Source: a virus. Taken from it: DNA of 62,754 nt. This document shows, in pieces, positions 22,081 through 30,173 of this stretch. Position 1 is the stretch's first letter. Each line of letters opens with the position of its first letter. The position numbers and the translations under genes are program-made. The stretch spans positions 1 through 62,754 of IMG/VR virus record IMGVR_UViG_3300020472_000024. One strand, 5' to 3'. Below the pieces are notes generated by a model that saw only the letters and a list, made by a program, of their open reading frames with translations, had not been told where the DNA came from and made no database searches.

Positions 22081-23085
22081 CTAAAATCCTGTTCTACCCA
22101 CTTTATTTTCTAAATCAATCCATCGTTTGCCAATAATTTCTGGCGTATGATAATCTCTTATATAATTTTGTCCTTCAATAATTTTTTTACTAATATCTGA
22201 CTTACGCATATTTATTAACATTTTAAAAGTGTTAGCAAATGCAACGTAATTAATTGATCTTGCAAATCCTACAAATTCAGCATATTTTCTAAACTGATTC
22301 CAAGTATCAACACCGTGATTTGTAATTACAGGTTTACCTGAATATAATGCGTCCATTATTCTATTAGGACTTTTACCTTTAATATGACTTATAGCACTCT
22401 TACTATTAATTACAATAGGTAAAAAAACTATATCTGCTTCTTTCATTAATTCATATTGTTTTTTAAGATCAAATTCATATATTTCCATTCTACCATTTAC
22501 AATTTGATCTGAATACATTTTTATGTATTTTTTACTTCTATCTATCATAGCAATTATTTTAAATTGTAATTCTGCTTCTGTAAATATTTTAATCAAGTCG
22601 TTCCACATAATCTTATCAAAATGTTTACTATTTCCAAAAGTAAATATATTAATATATCTTCTACTCTTTAAAGCAATTCTAGGTTCTTCTCTTATTGCTT
22701 CTACTGGATCCTCAATAATAATAGAATCTCTACCTACATATTTTCTAATTAATTCTTGCATACTCAAACAAGTGGTTACAATTGCATTTGCATTAGCACA
22801 TATAACATTGTGTGGTTTAATTACTCTATCAACCCAATCTGGTGATATTTGTTTTTTCCATTTATTATCGCATATATCATAAACACATTTTATACCTTGT
22901 TCTTTTAAATAAAATAAATCTTTAGGAGTTGATTTCTTTGCTAAAACAACAATGTCATCTTTAGTTGCTTCTTTTAAATTTCTAATTATACCATCTCCAG
23001 GTCTCATACCTTGTAAAGGTATCTTTGCTCTAAATCTATATGAGGCACGTTTACTATCATAACCAGGTACAAAAAACTTTATCAT
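22081..23085 (-). CDS. Glycosyltransferase, GT-B fold
   Basis: 334 aa. Starts MIKFFVPGYDSKRASYRFRA; the C-terminal half ADIVFLPIVINSKSAISHIKG followed by KSPNRIMDALYSGKPVITN matches the donor-binding region of GT4/GT1-type enzymes, with N-R-I-M-D-A-L in place of the classic E-x7-E. Cytoplasmic. Starts 4 nt into the upstream gene's end. Likely part of glycan assembly with its neighbours. Confidence 0.7.
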   Translation of the reverse strand: MIKFFVPGYDSKRASYRFRAKIPLQGMRPGDGIIRNLKEATKDDIVVLAKKSTPKDLFYLKEQGIKCVYDICDNKWKKQISPDWVDRVIKPHNVICANANAIVTTCLSMQELIRKYVGRDSIIIEDPVEAIREEPRIALKSRRYINIFTFGNSKHFDKIMWNDLIKIFTEAELQFKIIAMIDRSKKYIKMYSDQIVNGRMEIYEFDLKKQYELMKEADIVFLPIVINSKSAISHIKGKSPNRIMDALYSGKPVITNHGVDTWNQFRKYAEFVGFARSINYVAFANTFKMLINMRKSDISKKIIEGQNYIRDYHTPEIIGKRWIDLENKVGRTGF

Positions 23086-23930
23086 TTTAAAGGCATACCC
23101 TTTGCTAATATTTTATGATTTTTTTTATACATTAATTCAGTTCGTTGTTGTTGTTCACTAGGATAAACTAATTTAAATTTCTCTATACCCATTGCTTCAT
23201 ATTTCTTTAAATCAAAATAAAATTCACTCCAGTTTATATCATCATTATAAAAAGTTCGTTCTTGTCCTAAATGAATCAAACTACAAACAAACTTCTTTTT
23301 TAACAATAAATTGATTTTAGAAGTTGTACCATAACAAGTTTTACTAGGACAATTATAAGAGCATTCTATATTCATAAACAATCTAAGCATATCTTTTCTT
23401 TCAATACTTTCTATAAATTTTATATCATCATTACAATGAATAGGTAAAACAATTGTATCATATACACCTAATGCAACTTTCTTTTCATATTGTTCATTGG
23501 TTGTAATATCTTGTATGCAACTTGCCTCTATTTTATAATTAGGAAAATCGTTTTTAATCCATTCTGCTAACTTATCACTAAAGACTATAACTGCATTACC
23601 ATTTCTATTATATTCTTTTAATGCTGATTTACTTTCTTTATATGCTTCTTCCGTTGGTGTTTTATTTTGTAAAGTTAATTTAACACCAATTCCTTTATCG
23701 TACAACCATTTTACATTGTCTTTGCTTATCTCTGGATATAAAGCAGGTCTTCCTCCATATAATGGAATATATTCATCTACTTGTCCATACATACAATCCA
23801 CATCTTCATAATCAAATTCAAATTTAGAAAACTTTTTTGCTCGTTCTATATGTGTATCTAAATAAGGTCCTATAGGTCCGTGTGGAACCTTTGACCTAGC
23901 AGAGCAAGATATTTTACTTTTTAATTTCAT
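23082..23930 (-). CDS. Cys-rich protein resembling U32 peptidase/UbiU-type barrels
   Basis: 282 aa. Starts MKLKSKISCSARSKVPHGP; GRPALYPEISKDNVKWLYDK and GVKLTLQNKT suggest a TIM-barrel. IECSYNCPSKTCYG gives three clustered cysteines like the [4Fe-4S] or zinc site of U32-type proteins. The family includes tRNA and ubiquinone hydroxylation factors as well as presumed peptidases. It is unusual in a glycan cluster. Assignment is tentative. Confidence 0.4.
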   Translation of the reverse strand: MKLKSKISCSARSKVPHGPIGPYLDTHIERAKKFSKFEFDYEDVDCMYGQVDEYIPLYGGRPALYPEISKDNVKWLYDKGIGVKLTLQNKTPTEEAYKESKSALKEYNRNGNAVIVFSDKLAEWIKNDFPNYKIEASCIQDITTNEQYEKKVALGVYDTIVLPIHCNDDIKFIESIERKDMLRLFMNIECSYNCPSKTCYGTTSKINLLLKKKFVCSLIHLGQERTFYNDDINWSEFYFDLKKYEAMGIEKFKLVYPSEQQQRTELMYKKNHKILAKGMPLK

Positions 23931-24810
23931 ATTTAAAATTGTTATATGTTTGATCGTGTTGTAATTGTTCTATTTGTTTTACTGCGTATCCACTTCTAAA
24001 TTCTTCCATTTGAAACTGACACGCTGAAAGATATAAACTATGTTCTCTTATCTTATCGTCATCTGCAAAATAAGGTTTATCTACATTCTTTAATTCTTTT
24101 TCTGATAAAAAACTAGCAGCATTTGGTCCTAATGTTATTGCTGGATAACCATCTTGTATTGCCTCAAAGGCAGCGATACTATTAAATGCTACTAAACAAT
24201 GTACCTTATCTTTAATTAATTGATCTTTTAAATTCTGACCTTTTTTAGTTCTTTCATCCCTATTAGGTTTCTGTCTAACAATAATTCTTTTATCAGTATA
24301 TTTTCTAATCTCTTTAGATACAAAATCAATATATTCTTCTTGTGTAAAATCTGTATGTCCATTTACGGTTAAACATCTTAATACTTTTGCTGATGGTGGT
24401 ATGATTAATATACTCTCACCGTTAATTGGTCGTTTAGGTTTATAACTATCATAATCAATCTTCATAATTTTACTAAATCTATTTTTAAGTAAACCTATGT
24501 CAGTTAAGAAATCTAATTGTGCATAATTTAAATGATCTAATGTTTGAAAATTATTTTTAGTAAATCTATGCCATATTTTTTTAGGATAACAACCCATATA
24601 TCCTGTATCAATATAATAAAAATCTATATTGTTATCTAAACATTGTTTAATTGTTGCTATACGAGTGATACCTCTAAAGACACGAGGAGATTTATCTGAT
24701 ACATCTATTGTATCATCTTTTAGATATTTAACATTTTTAGTATCTGATTTATAAATTGAATCTAAAAATTTATCTGTTTTTTTTCTAACTCTATCAACGC
24801 AAGTAACCAT
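23914..24810 (-). CDS. Glycan-island paralogue B (GT-B-like)
   Basis: 298 aa. Blocks FYYIDTGYMGCYP, SILIIPPSAKVLRCLTVNG, RKYTDKRIIVRQKPNRDE, CLVAFNSIAAFEAIQDGYP and CQFQMEEFRSGYA line up with the protein at 19605-20420. Same order and spacing indicate duplication. Probably a transferase of the same kind with a different acceptor. Overlaps the U32-like gene by 17 nt. Confidence 0.6.
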   Translation of the reverse strand: MVTCVDRVRKKTDKFLDSIYKSDTKNVKYLKDDTIDVSDKSPRVFRGITRIATIKQCLDNNIDFYYIDTGYMGCYPKKIWHRFTKNNFQTLDHLNYAQLDFLTDIGLLKNRFSKIMKIDYDSYKPKRPINGESILIIPPSAKVLRCLTVNGHTDFTQEEYIDFVSKEIRKYTDKRIIVRQKPNRDERTKKGQNLKDQLIKDKVHCLVAFNSIAAFEAIQDGYPAITLGPNAASFLSEKELKNVDKPYFADDDKIREHSLYLSACQFQMEEFRSGYAVKQIEQLQHDQTYNNFKYEIKK

Positions 24811-24811
24811 A

Positions 24812-25801
24812 TCATATCAAATTTTTAACTTTACCAAAATAATAACCACTTGATAAATCTTTTATATTATAATGAGTAGCAGCATAATTAGCAAACCACT
24901 TATCTCTCTTATCCTGTATACCAGGATTTTCAATGTCTTTTAAATCACCACTATTCATATCATAAAAGAAACAATTTTTAGATTTTACATATAGTGGTTT
25001 ACCTTCACATATTGCTGGTGTCGCTGAAGATGATGACCAAGTACATACAGCATAAGCATTCTTTATTACAGGTACAATGTCTGGATAATTACCATTTGCT
25101 TTTGATTGAATTGTTATGTCTTTTTTACCCATAATATAATTTGTTAATTTATCAAAATCTTTTTGTTGTGTACCTGATAATGCTCTATGAAATCTAACTA
25201 TAATAGGTCGTTTTGAATATCGTCTTATTTCTTCTATTGTTTCTATAGCATATTCTGTTGCATTTTTCTTTTCTGCTGAATAACCTTCTGTTCCTCTATT
25301 ACAAGTAATTAAAATATGTTCACCTTTACCATTATAAGGTTTTACTTCTATGTTCTTATGTTTTTTAATTTCTTCCCAACGATTCATTACACCTTCTATA
25401 AATTCTTTTTCAAAATATTTTGCACCTTGATTTGCGTATATACTAGAATAAGGTTGTCTTGTCCATCTTTTATTTGCTAAAGTCATTGCTTTTATTCTAG
25501 GTTTATCTAATTCAAATCCATCATATGATATTAATACATCTGAATCTAAAAAGAATATCTTACCAGTAGGTTCGTATTTGTCTATGATCTGTCTTCTATG
25601 ACTTGTATCACTTTGTTTTATATCACCTTTTACTTGATATGCAAAACACCAGGCGTATTCAGCGTCGGTTAATTTTCTATTAGTTATATAATACGACTTC
25701 CAATCTGTATGATGTTGAAGACCTTGATAAAATGCTTTCGGCCATAATTCTTTATATGAACCTAAAGCACAAGTATTGGCGTAAACAGCAATCTCTTTCA
25801 T
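24812..25801 (-). CDS. Glycan-island protein C, paralogous C-terminal half
   Basis: 329 aa. The first 130 residues (MKEIAVYANTCALGSYKELW, then GKIFFLDSDVLISYDGFEL) include a D-S-D motif like a GT-A domain. The second half (EHILITCNRGTEGYSAEKKN, then RRYSKRPIIVRFHRAL, AVCTWSSSSATPAICEGKP and LSSGYYFGK) matches the paralogous pair at 19.6 and 23.9 kb. It may be a two-domain transferase. Starts at the upstream methyltransferase stop. Confidence 0.55.
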   Translation of the reverse strand: MKEIAVYANTCALGSYKELWPKAFYQGLQHHTDWKSYYITNRKLTDAEYAWCFAYQVKGDIKQSDTSHRRQIIDKYEPTGKIFFLDSDVLISYDGFELDKPRIKAMTLANKRWTRQPYSSIYANQGAKYFEKEFIEGVMNRWEEIKKHKNIEVKPYNGKGEHILITCNRGTEGYSAEKKNATEYAIETIEEIRRYSKRPIIVRFHRALSGTQQKDFDKLTNYIMGKKDITIQSKANGNYPDIVPVIKNAYAVCTWSSSSATPAICEGKPLYVKSKNCFFYDMNSGDLKDIENPGIQDKRDKWFANYAATHYNIKDLSSGYYFGKVKNLI

Positions 25802-26334
25802 TATGTAATATTATATTTCTTTTTCTTTGTTGGTTTTTTAGTTGTAAAATCTAAAGTAAAGTTTTTATATGGGTCCTCATAATATTGTGCAAATAATTCG
25901 TTCCACCATTCTTGTGGTCTTACCGTTGCGTGAGCATTCATACCATTAGGTAATGTTTTACCTGCCTCTTTAACTGCTGCTGTAGCAAATACATACTTGC
26001 CTGAATAATCAAATATCTCTTTTATTATTCTAGGTAAATCTGCCTCTGGTATGTGTTCTAATACATCAATACAAATTACTAAATCAAACTTACGACCTGC
26101 CTCTGGTTTCTTTTCAAATTTAGGTACTGCTGGATCATACTTGTAACTATTCCAACCATCAGGATGATGTTGTGCTTTACCACATCCATAATCTAGTATT
26201 GTATCTACATTATATTTTTCTATTATTTCTTTTATCTGTGGCATATATCTTTTTATCATATGACCTTTCCAGACTTTAGGATCCTGGTGCATTAACTTTG
26301 CCTGATCCAAATATATTTCGTATAAATTATCCAT
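25801..26334 (-). CDS. Class I SAM-dependent methyltransferase
   Basis: 177 aa. DTILDYGCGKAQHHPDGW is the SAM-binding glycine loop and KFDLVICIDVLEHIPEADLP the post-II/IV motif (D-V-L-E-H) of Methyltransf_11/UbiE-like enzymes. The substrate is unknown; the glycan-island context suggests a sugar or carrier. Soluble. Coupled to both neighbours by one-base overlaps. Confidence 0.8.
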   Translation of the reverse strand: MDNLYEIYLDQAKLMHQDPKVWKGHMIKRYMPQIKEIIEKYNVDTILDYGCGKAQHHPDGWNSYKYDPAVPKFEKKPEAGRKFDLVICIDVLEHIPEADLPRIIKEIFDYSGKYVFATAAVKEAGKTLPNGMNAHATVRPQEWWNELFAQYYEDPYKNFTLDFTTKKPTKKKKYNIT

Positions 26335-27005
26335 TACATATCCGTTCTTGTTGTTTCTTTAAATGTGTCAAACCATTCTTCGGAATAATCACAATGTTTG
26401 TAGTTCTTAAAGTATGGTCCACCTTCGGTGTAGTGTACTAATTTTGCATTAGGATTGTGTTCATATTCACCTACTAACCAATTCCATTCTTCGTCAACCT
26501 TACCTACTAATTCTTCATTTTCTAACCATTTAAATTGATGAAGTTCTAATCCTGTAGCACTATTTACATAATCTGGTGTAAGTGCTGTGCATTTAGCATT
26601 ATTAAATATCATCATACTAGACCAATTCTTTTTAGGGTAAGGTGTTTGTGGTTGATTTAAAAACTTAACCGTACTAGTTGGTGTATAATCGTGTTGTACA
26701 CATTGAACAGCATACTTTGTAGTTCTTTGTCGCCACAATGCTGATATATCTGACCGAGATAACATATCACAATCCATAAAGATTGCGTGTCCTGAATAGT
26801 TGCATAGATAAGGTACTAAAAATCTACTAAATGCAAATTCAGTTGATTGTATCTTTAATCTTTCTCTTACAAATACATCTTTTATATTTTGTAATCTTAT
26901 AGGCGTAATAGCAATAGGTTGTGTAGAGTGTTTAAGTAAACTATGACTCAATACACTAAATGCTACTTTTTCATTATCATCATATCCAATAAAAACTCTA
27001 ATCAT
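26334..27005 (-). CDS. Glycosyltransferase, GT8-like
   Basis: 223 aa. Starts MIRVFIGYDDNEKVAFSVLS; AFSRFLVPYLCNYSGHAIFM and DCDMLSRSDI provide the D-x-D site. KLVHYTEGGPYFKNY carries the C-terminal His of retaining GT8-like enzymes. Common in marine T4-like phages. Likely adds a sugar in the same pathway as the other transferases. Confidence 0.78.
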   Translation of the reverse strand: MIRVFIGYDDNEKVAFSVLSHSLLKHSTQPIAITPIRLQNIKDVFVRERLKIQSTEFAFSRFLVPYLCNYSGHAIFMDCDMLSRSDISALWRQRTTKYAVQCVQHDYTPTSTVKFLNQPQTPYPKKNWSSMMIFNNAKCTALTPDYVNSATGLELHQFKWLENEELVGKVDEEWNWLVGEYEHNPNAKLVHYTEGGPYFKNYKHCDYSEEWFDTFKETTRTDM

Positions 27006-27319
27006 TATTTACCTGCCAATTTATTAGGTGGTTGATATTCCCAACGAGGTGGATTGTTTCCACTTGGTGGGTGATCGTGGTATGAACCTGGTTTATATGT
27101 ACTTAAATCTGGCATAGGTGTATTACCTGTTTTACCTTCTTTAATTTCTTGTCTAGTCCACGATGGTTTTTTACTCTTATCTAAACTACCTACATTAAGA
27201 GGATAACCTGGTTCACATTTCTCAACCTTGCCACCTTTTTCTAAAAACTCTTTCATAAGTTTATCTCGTTCTTCTTGTGAAGATTTAGGTTTCTGATTTA
27301 GTTCGTAATCGTATGCCAT
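27005..27319 (-). CDS. Pro/Gly-rich hypothetical protein
   Basis: 104 aa, low complexity toward the end (MPDLSTYKPGSYHDHPPSGN). No membrane segment. One-base overlaps with both neighbours. It may be an unstructured accessory factor; not recognised. Confidence 0.5.
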   Translation of the reverse strand: MAYDYELNQKPKSSQEERDKLMKEFLEKGGKVEKCEPGYPLNVGSLDKSKKPSWTRQEIKEGKTGNTPMPDLSTYKPGSYHDHPPSGNNPPRWEYQPPNKLAGK

Positions 27320-27618
27320 TATAGTTTTCTTACTATGTGTTTCCTCAACTCTTTTAGGAAAAACTCCATCTTATCTATCATACCAATTAAAGCAGGATCA
27401 GTAATATATTTGTTTTGTTCCTTTAACTTATCGTATTCTTTAATAGAAATTTGAACCATAGGACTTAAATCTCTAGCACCTTCGTTCTCATAAGTTCTAT
27501 CGTGTTCGTGTGTTGTATCTTCAGGCACACTTTTGTTTTCGTTTACATTGTAGTGAGCACCATTTTCATCAACATAATCATCTGGTAAATCTTCACCACC
27601 CATATATAAATTAGTCAT
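27319..27618 (-). CDS. Acidic hypothetical protein
   Basis: 99 aa from MTNLYMGGEDLPDDYVDENG. The start is fixed by an AAGGAG site 8 nt upstream; an upstream frame extension lacks one. C-terminal half helical (IGMIDKMEFFLKELRKHI). Unknown. Confidence 0.55.
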   Translation of the reverse strand: MTNLYMGGEDLPDDYVDENGAHYNVNENKSVPEDTTHEHDRTYENEGARDLSPMVQISIKEYDKLKEQNKYITDPALIGMIDKMEFFLKELRKHIVRKL

Positions 27619-28396
27619 TGTAATCTCCTTCATTGACTTGTTTATCTCGTTCATCAACACCAGCATCTTTTTTTCTTTTACCTTTTAAATGCGCCGTGTA
27701 AGGTGCGATTATTGATTCTGGCCACACGTGACCATCTTTTCTTCTACCTGTCAAATCCATCTGCGGTTGACCATTCAAAGTTCTTTTTCTTACCTCATTC
27801 CAAACATATGAATCGTGCCATTGTTTTTCATTGAAAAGTAAATCTTGTTCGTATGTGTTTCTTAATTCTTGTACAAATCTTTGTGTATGTTTATTAGTTA
27901 GATTATAACCTACAAATCCACATTCAGGATAAAATGGTGGGGCAGGTCTTTCTAGGTAGCAAATCGCTTTATCTTCAGGTAATATATCTCTTAATATTAT
28001 TTCTTCGGTCATTATTCTTTTGAACATTACATCTGCGTCAATCCAAAAAACATAATCATAATTACCTTCTAGCATTAAATGTGTCTTTGCATATACTTTA
28101 TAACTAAATCTTATTGCGTCTTTAATAAAATCTAAACCATATACAATTTGACTATTATCAGTACCTTTTATTGTACTGAATTGATTTCTAGTTTCGTTTC
28201 TTTTTATGAAGTCTTTTAGTGTAGGATTTGTGTCGTGTATATCTCTGTGGAATATATTTCTTTCAGGATCAATTTCAGGTATCCAACCTTCGTGGTAAAT
28301 ATAACAATCAAATGGCCAGTTATATGTCTTGTAAAATCTATGTGCGTAATACTCGTATAGTTTTCTGTTAAGACTAGTTACTACTGCTATTTTCAT
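27611..28396 (-). CDS. Glycosyltransferase with DAD motif
   Basis: 261 aa from MKIAVVTSLNRKLYEYYAHR. YDYVFWIDADVMFKRIMTEE carries the D-A-D metal site of GT-A enzymes (GT34/GT8-like). ICYLERPAPPFYPECGFVGY and the QWHDSYVWNEV segment fit an acceptor pocket. The chosen ATG has AAGG upstream; an earlier start would overlap the RuvC-like gene by more. It opens the glycan island, directly after the nucleic-acid genes. Confidence 0.75.
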   Translation of the reverse strand: MKIAVVTSLNRKLYEYYAHRFYKTYNWPFDCYIYHEGWIPEIDPERNIFHRDIHDTNPTLKDFIKRNETRNQFSTIKGTDNSQIVYGLDFIKDAIRFSYKVYAKTHLMLEGNYDYVFWIDADVMFKRIMTEEIILRDILPEDKAICYLERPAPPFYPECGFVGYNLTNKHTQRFVQELRNTYEQDLLFNEKQWHDSYVWNEVRKRTLNGQPQMDLTGRRKDGHVWPESIIAPYTAHLKGKRKKDAGVDERDKQVNEGDYND

Positions 28397-28925
28397 TTCC
28401 AACCTTTTGTATAAAATAACTATCTGCAATATCTGATATAGGGTTACCTACTTTTTCAGTATCAAATAGTTTCTTCAAATCAATTTTAGTTTCTTTATTA
28501 AATGCTTCGTACATCATATCCTTATCAGCATTACCTTTACCTGTTGCAAATTTTTTAACAACACTAGGTACAACTATGTCGTAAGGTATGTTTCGTTCTT
28601 GTAATTGATATTTAAGTATACCACAATTCTCGGCAATTTGAAATAATGCTTGACCTTTAGAACCGTAAGAGTATCCTTCTATGAATACTTTTAGATTATG
28701 TCCTATTATATGAAATTTTTTGATTGCCCAATTAGATATATTAGAAAATCTTTCTATGGGTGTATTGTATTCTTTATGTTCTTCGCCAATAATATTATTA
28801 GCAATTTTACCTAGGTGTTTCTTTTTCTTTGTCAAATAATAAAACATAATATTTTTTCCATCATTAATACAGACACAAGGACTGGTTAAACTATAATCAA
28901 TTCCAACTATCGTGTTCTGCCTCAT
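28374..28925 (-). CDS. RuvC-like Holliday-junction resolvase family nuclease
   Basis: 183 aa from MRQNTIVGIDYSLTSPCVCI. RNase H-fold acidic residues: Asp in GIDYSLTSP, Glu in KVFIEGYSYGSKGQ, and Asp pairs in GNADKDMM and ISDIADSYF. T4-like marine phages carry a similar RuvC-type protein, probably to resolve recombination intermediates before packaging; T4 uses gp49 instead. The ATG at 28925 is preferred over a GTG four codons earlier. Substrate specificity is inferred. Confidence 0.75.
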   Translation of the reverse strand: MRQNTIVGIDYSLTSPCVCINDGKNIMFYYLTKKKKHLGKIANNIIGEEHKEYNTPIERFSNISNWAIKKFHIIGHNLKVFIEGYSYGSKGQALFQIAENCGILKYQLQERNIPYDIVVPSVVKKFATGKGNADKDMMYEAFNKETKIDLKKLFDTEKVGNPISDIADSYFIQKVGNENSSSN

Positions 28926-29076
28926 CTGGTATTTCACTTCCTATATCTTCCTCATCTTCTACCTCATAACCACAAAAAGGACAAGTCCAAGGTTGTTGAT
29001 TTTCATTCTTTTCTTCGTCCCAAGTTATGCTATATTTAGTGTTGCAATTAGAACAATGTTTTTCTACTTTTTCCAT
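28897..29076 (-). CDS. 59-aa zinc-ribbon protein
   Basis: CSNCNTKYSITW and TCPFCGYEVEDEEDI give two CxxC knuckles, forming a zinc ribbon, with an acidic tail. Starts one base inside the nrdB stop (TAATG). Could bind nucleic acid or RNA polymerase; similar small proteins occur next to nrdB in marine T4-like phages from memory. Confidence 0.65.
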   Translation of the reverse strand: MEKVEKHCSNCNTKYSITWDEEKNENQQPWTCPFCGYEVEDEEDIGSEIPDEAEHDSWN

Positions 29077-30173
29077 TATAATTTAAACTTTTTAAATTGA
29101 TCTTTTTTAACATCTTGTTTTATGCCACCAATCACATAAGATTCTATTTCTGTTTCTTGTGGTGCATTCTGTGTTCCTTTACTATTCAACCAATGATCTG
29201 TCCAAGGTAAAGGATTTGTTTTTGTTTCATAAGCAGGTGTTAATTGTATTGCTCTCATTCTTCTATTTGCTGTATATTCTACAAATTTATGTAATAGTTT
29301 TTCTGATAAACCTATCATAGAACCTTTAGAGAATAAGTAAGTTGCCCAACGCTTCTCCTCTTGTACTGCCTCATCATACATTGTATAAACTTCCTTTTCA
29401 GTTTCTTTTATAATTTTTGTAAAGTCTTTATCTTTCTCAAAATCTTTCCAGTTATTAATTATTCTTTGCGACATTGCAAGGTGTTGACTTTCGTCCCTAG
29501 CAATAAAAGATATAATCTTAGCAGAACCTTCTAGTTTCTTTAATTCACCAAATGCAAACGAACAAGCAAATGATACATAGAATCTTAAACCTTCTAATAT
29601 ATTTACCGTTACCATTGCAAGATATAATTTTTTCTTTAGTTCATATAGATCAACTTTTTGATCTGTTGCCCATTTATATCCTAATTCAATAAGTTCATCA
29701 TAAGTTTTAGTTACTGACTTACTTCTTTTTTCAATCTTTTCATCTTGTATAATAGTATCAAATACATCACTTGGTTGTGAATATAAGTTTTTAATAATGT
29801 ATGTATAACTTCTACTATGAATTGTTTCCATAAAGTCCCAAGTTATAATAGCACTTTCTAATTCTGGTAAAGAACAGAAAGGTAAAAATGCTAAACAAGG
29901 TCCTCTACCTTGTACACTATCTAACATAGTTTGATACTTTAAGTTTGATGTGAAGATAAACTTTTGTTCTTCTCTTAATTCTAGGTAATCGTTTCTATCT
30001 TTTTGTAAAGACACTTCTTCAGGTCTCCAAAAATATCCTAATTGTTGTTGAGTTAGTTTATCAAAAATAGGATACTTCATAGTATCATATCTTTGTACTG
30101 CAAGGTCAGGACCAAAAAACATTGATTGTTTTGTTGCGTCTAAATTTTTATCTTTGTTAAATACTGATTTCAT
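29076..30173 (-). CDS. nrdB: Ribonucleotide reductase small subunit (class Ia beta)
   Basis: 365 aa. Ferritin-like di-iron residues: WDFMETIHSRSY (Glu, His) and FIARDESQHLAMSQ (E-x2-H). LYSQPSDVF and ILEGLRFYVSF fit the NrdB core. It makes the tyrosyl radical used by NrdA, supplying deoxynucleotides for phage DNA. Follows nrdA directly. Slightly shorter than E. coli NrdB, like T4 NrdB (388 aa). Confidence 0.95.
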   Translation of the reverse strand: MKSVFNKDKNLDATKQSMFFGPDLAVQRYDTMKYPIFDKLTQQQLGYFWRPEEVSLQKDRNDYLELREEQKFIFTSNLKYQTMLDSVQGRGPCLAFLPFCSLPELESAIITWDFMETIHSRSYTYIIKNLYSQPSDVFDTIIQDEKIEKRSKSVTKTYDELIELGYKWATDQKVDLYELKKKLYLAMVTVNILEGLRFYVSFACSFAFGELKKLEGSAKIISFIARDESQHLAMSQRIINNWKDFEKDKDFTKIIKETEKEVYTMYDEAVQEEKRWATYLFSKGSMIGLSEKLLHKFVEYTANRRMRAIQLTPAYETKTNPLPWTDHWLNSKGTQNAPQETEIESYVIGGIKQDVKKDQFKKFKL

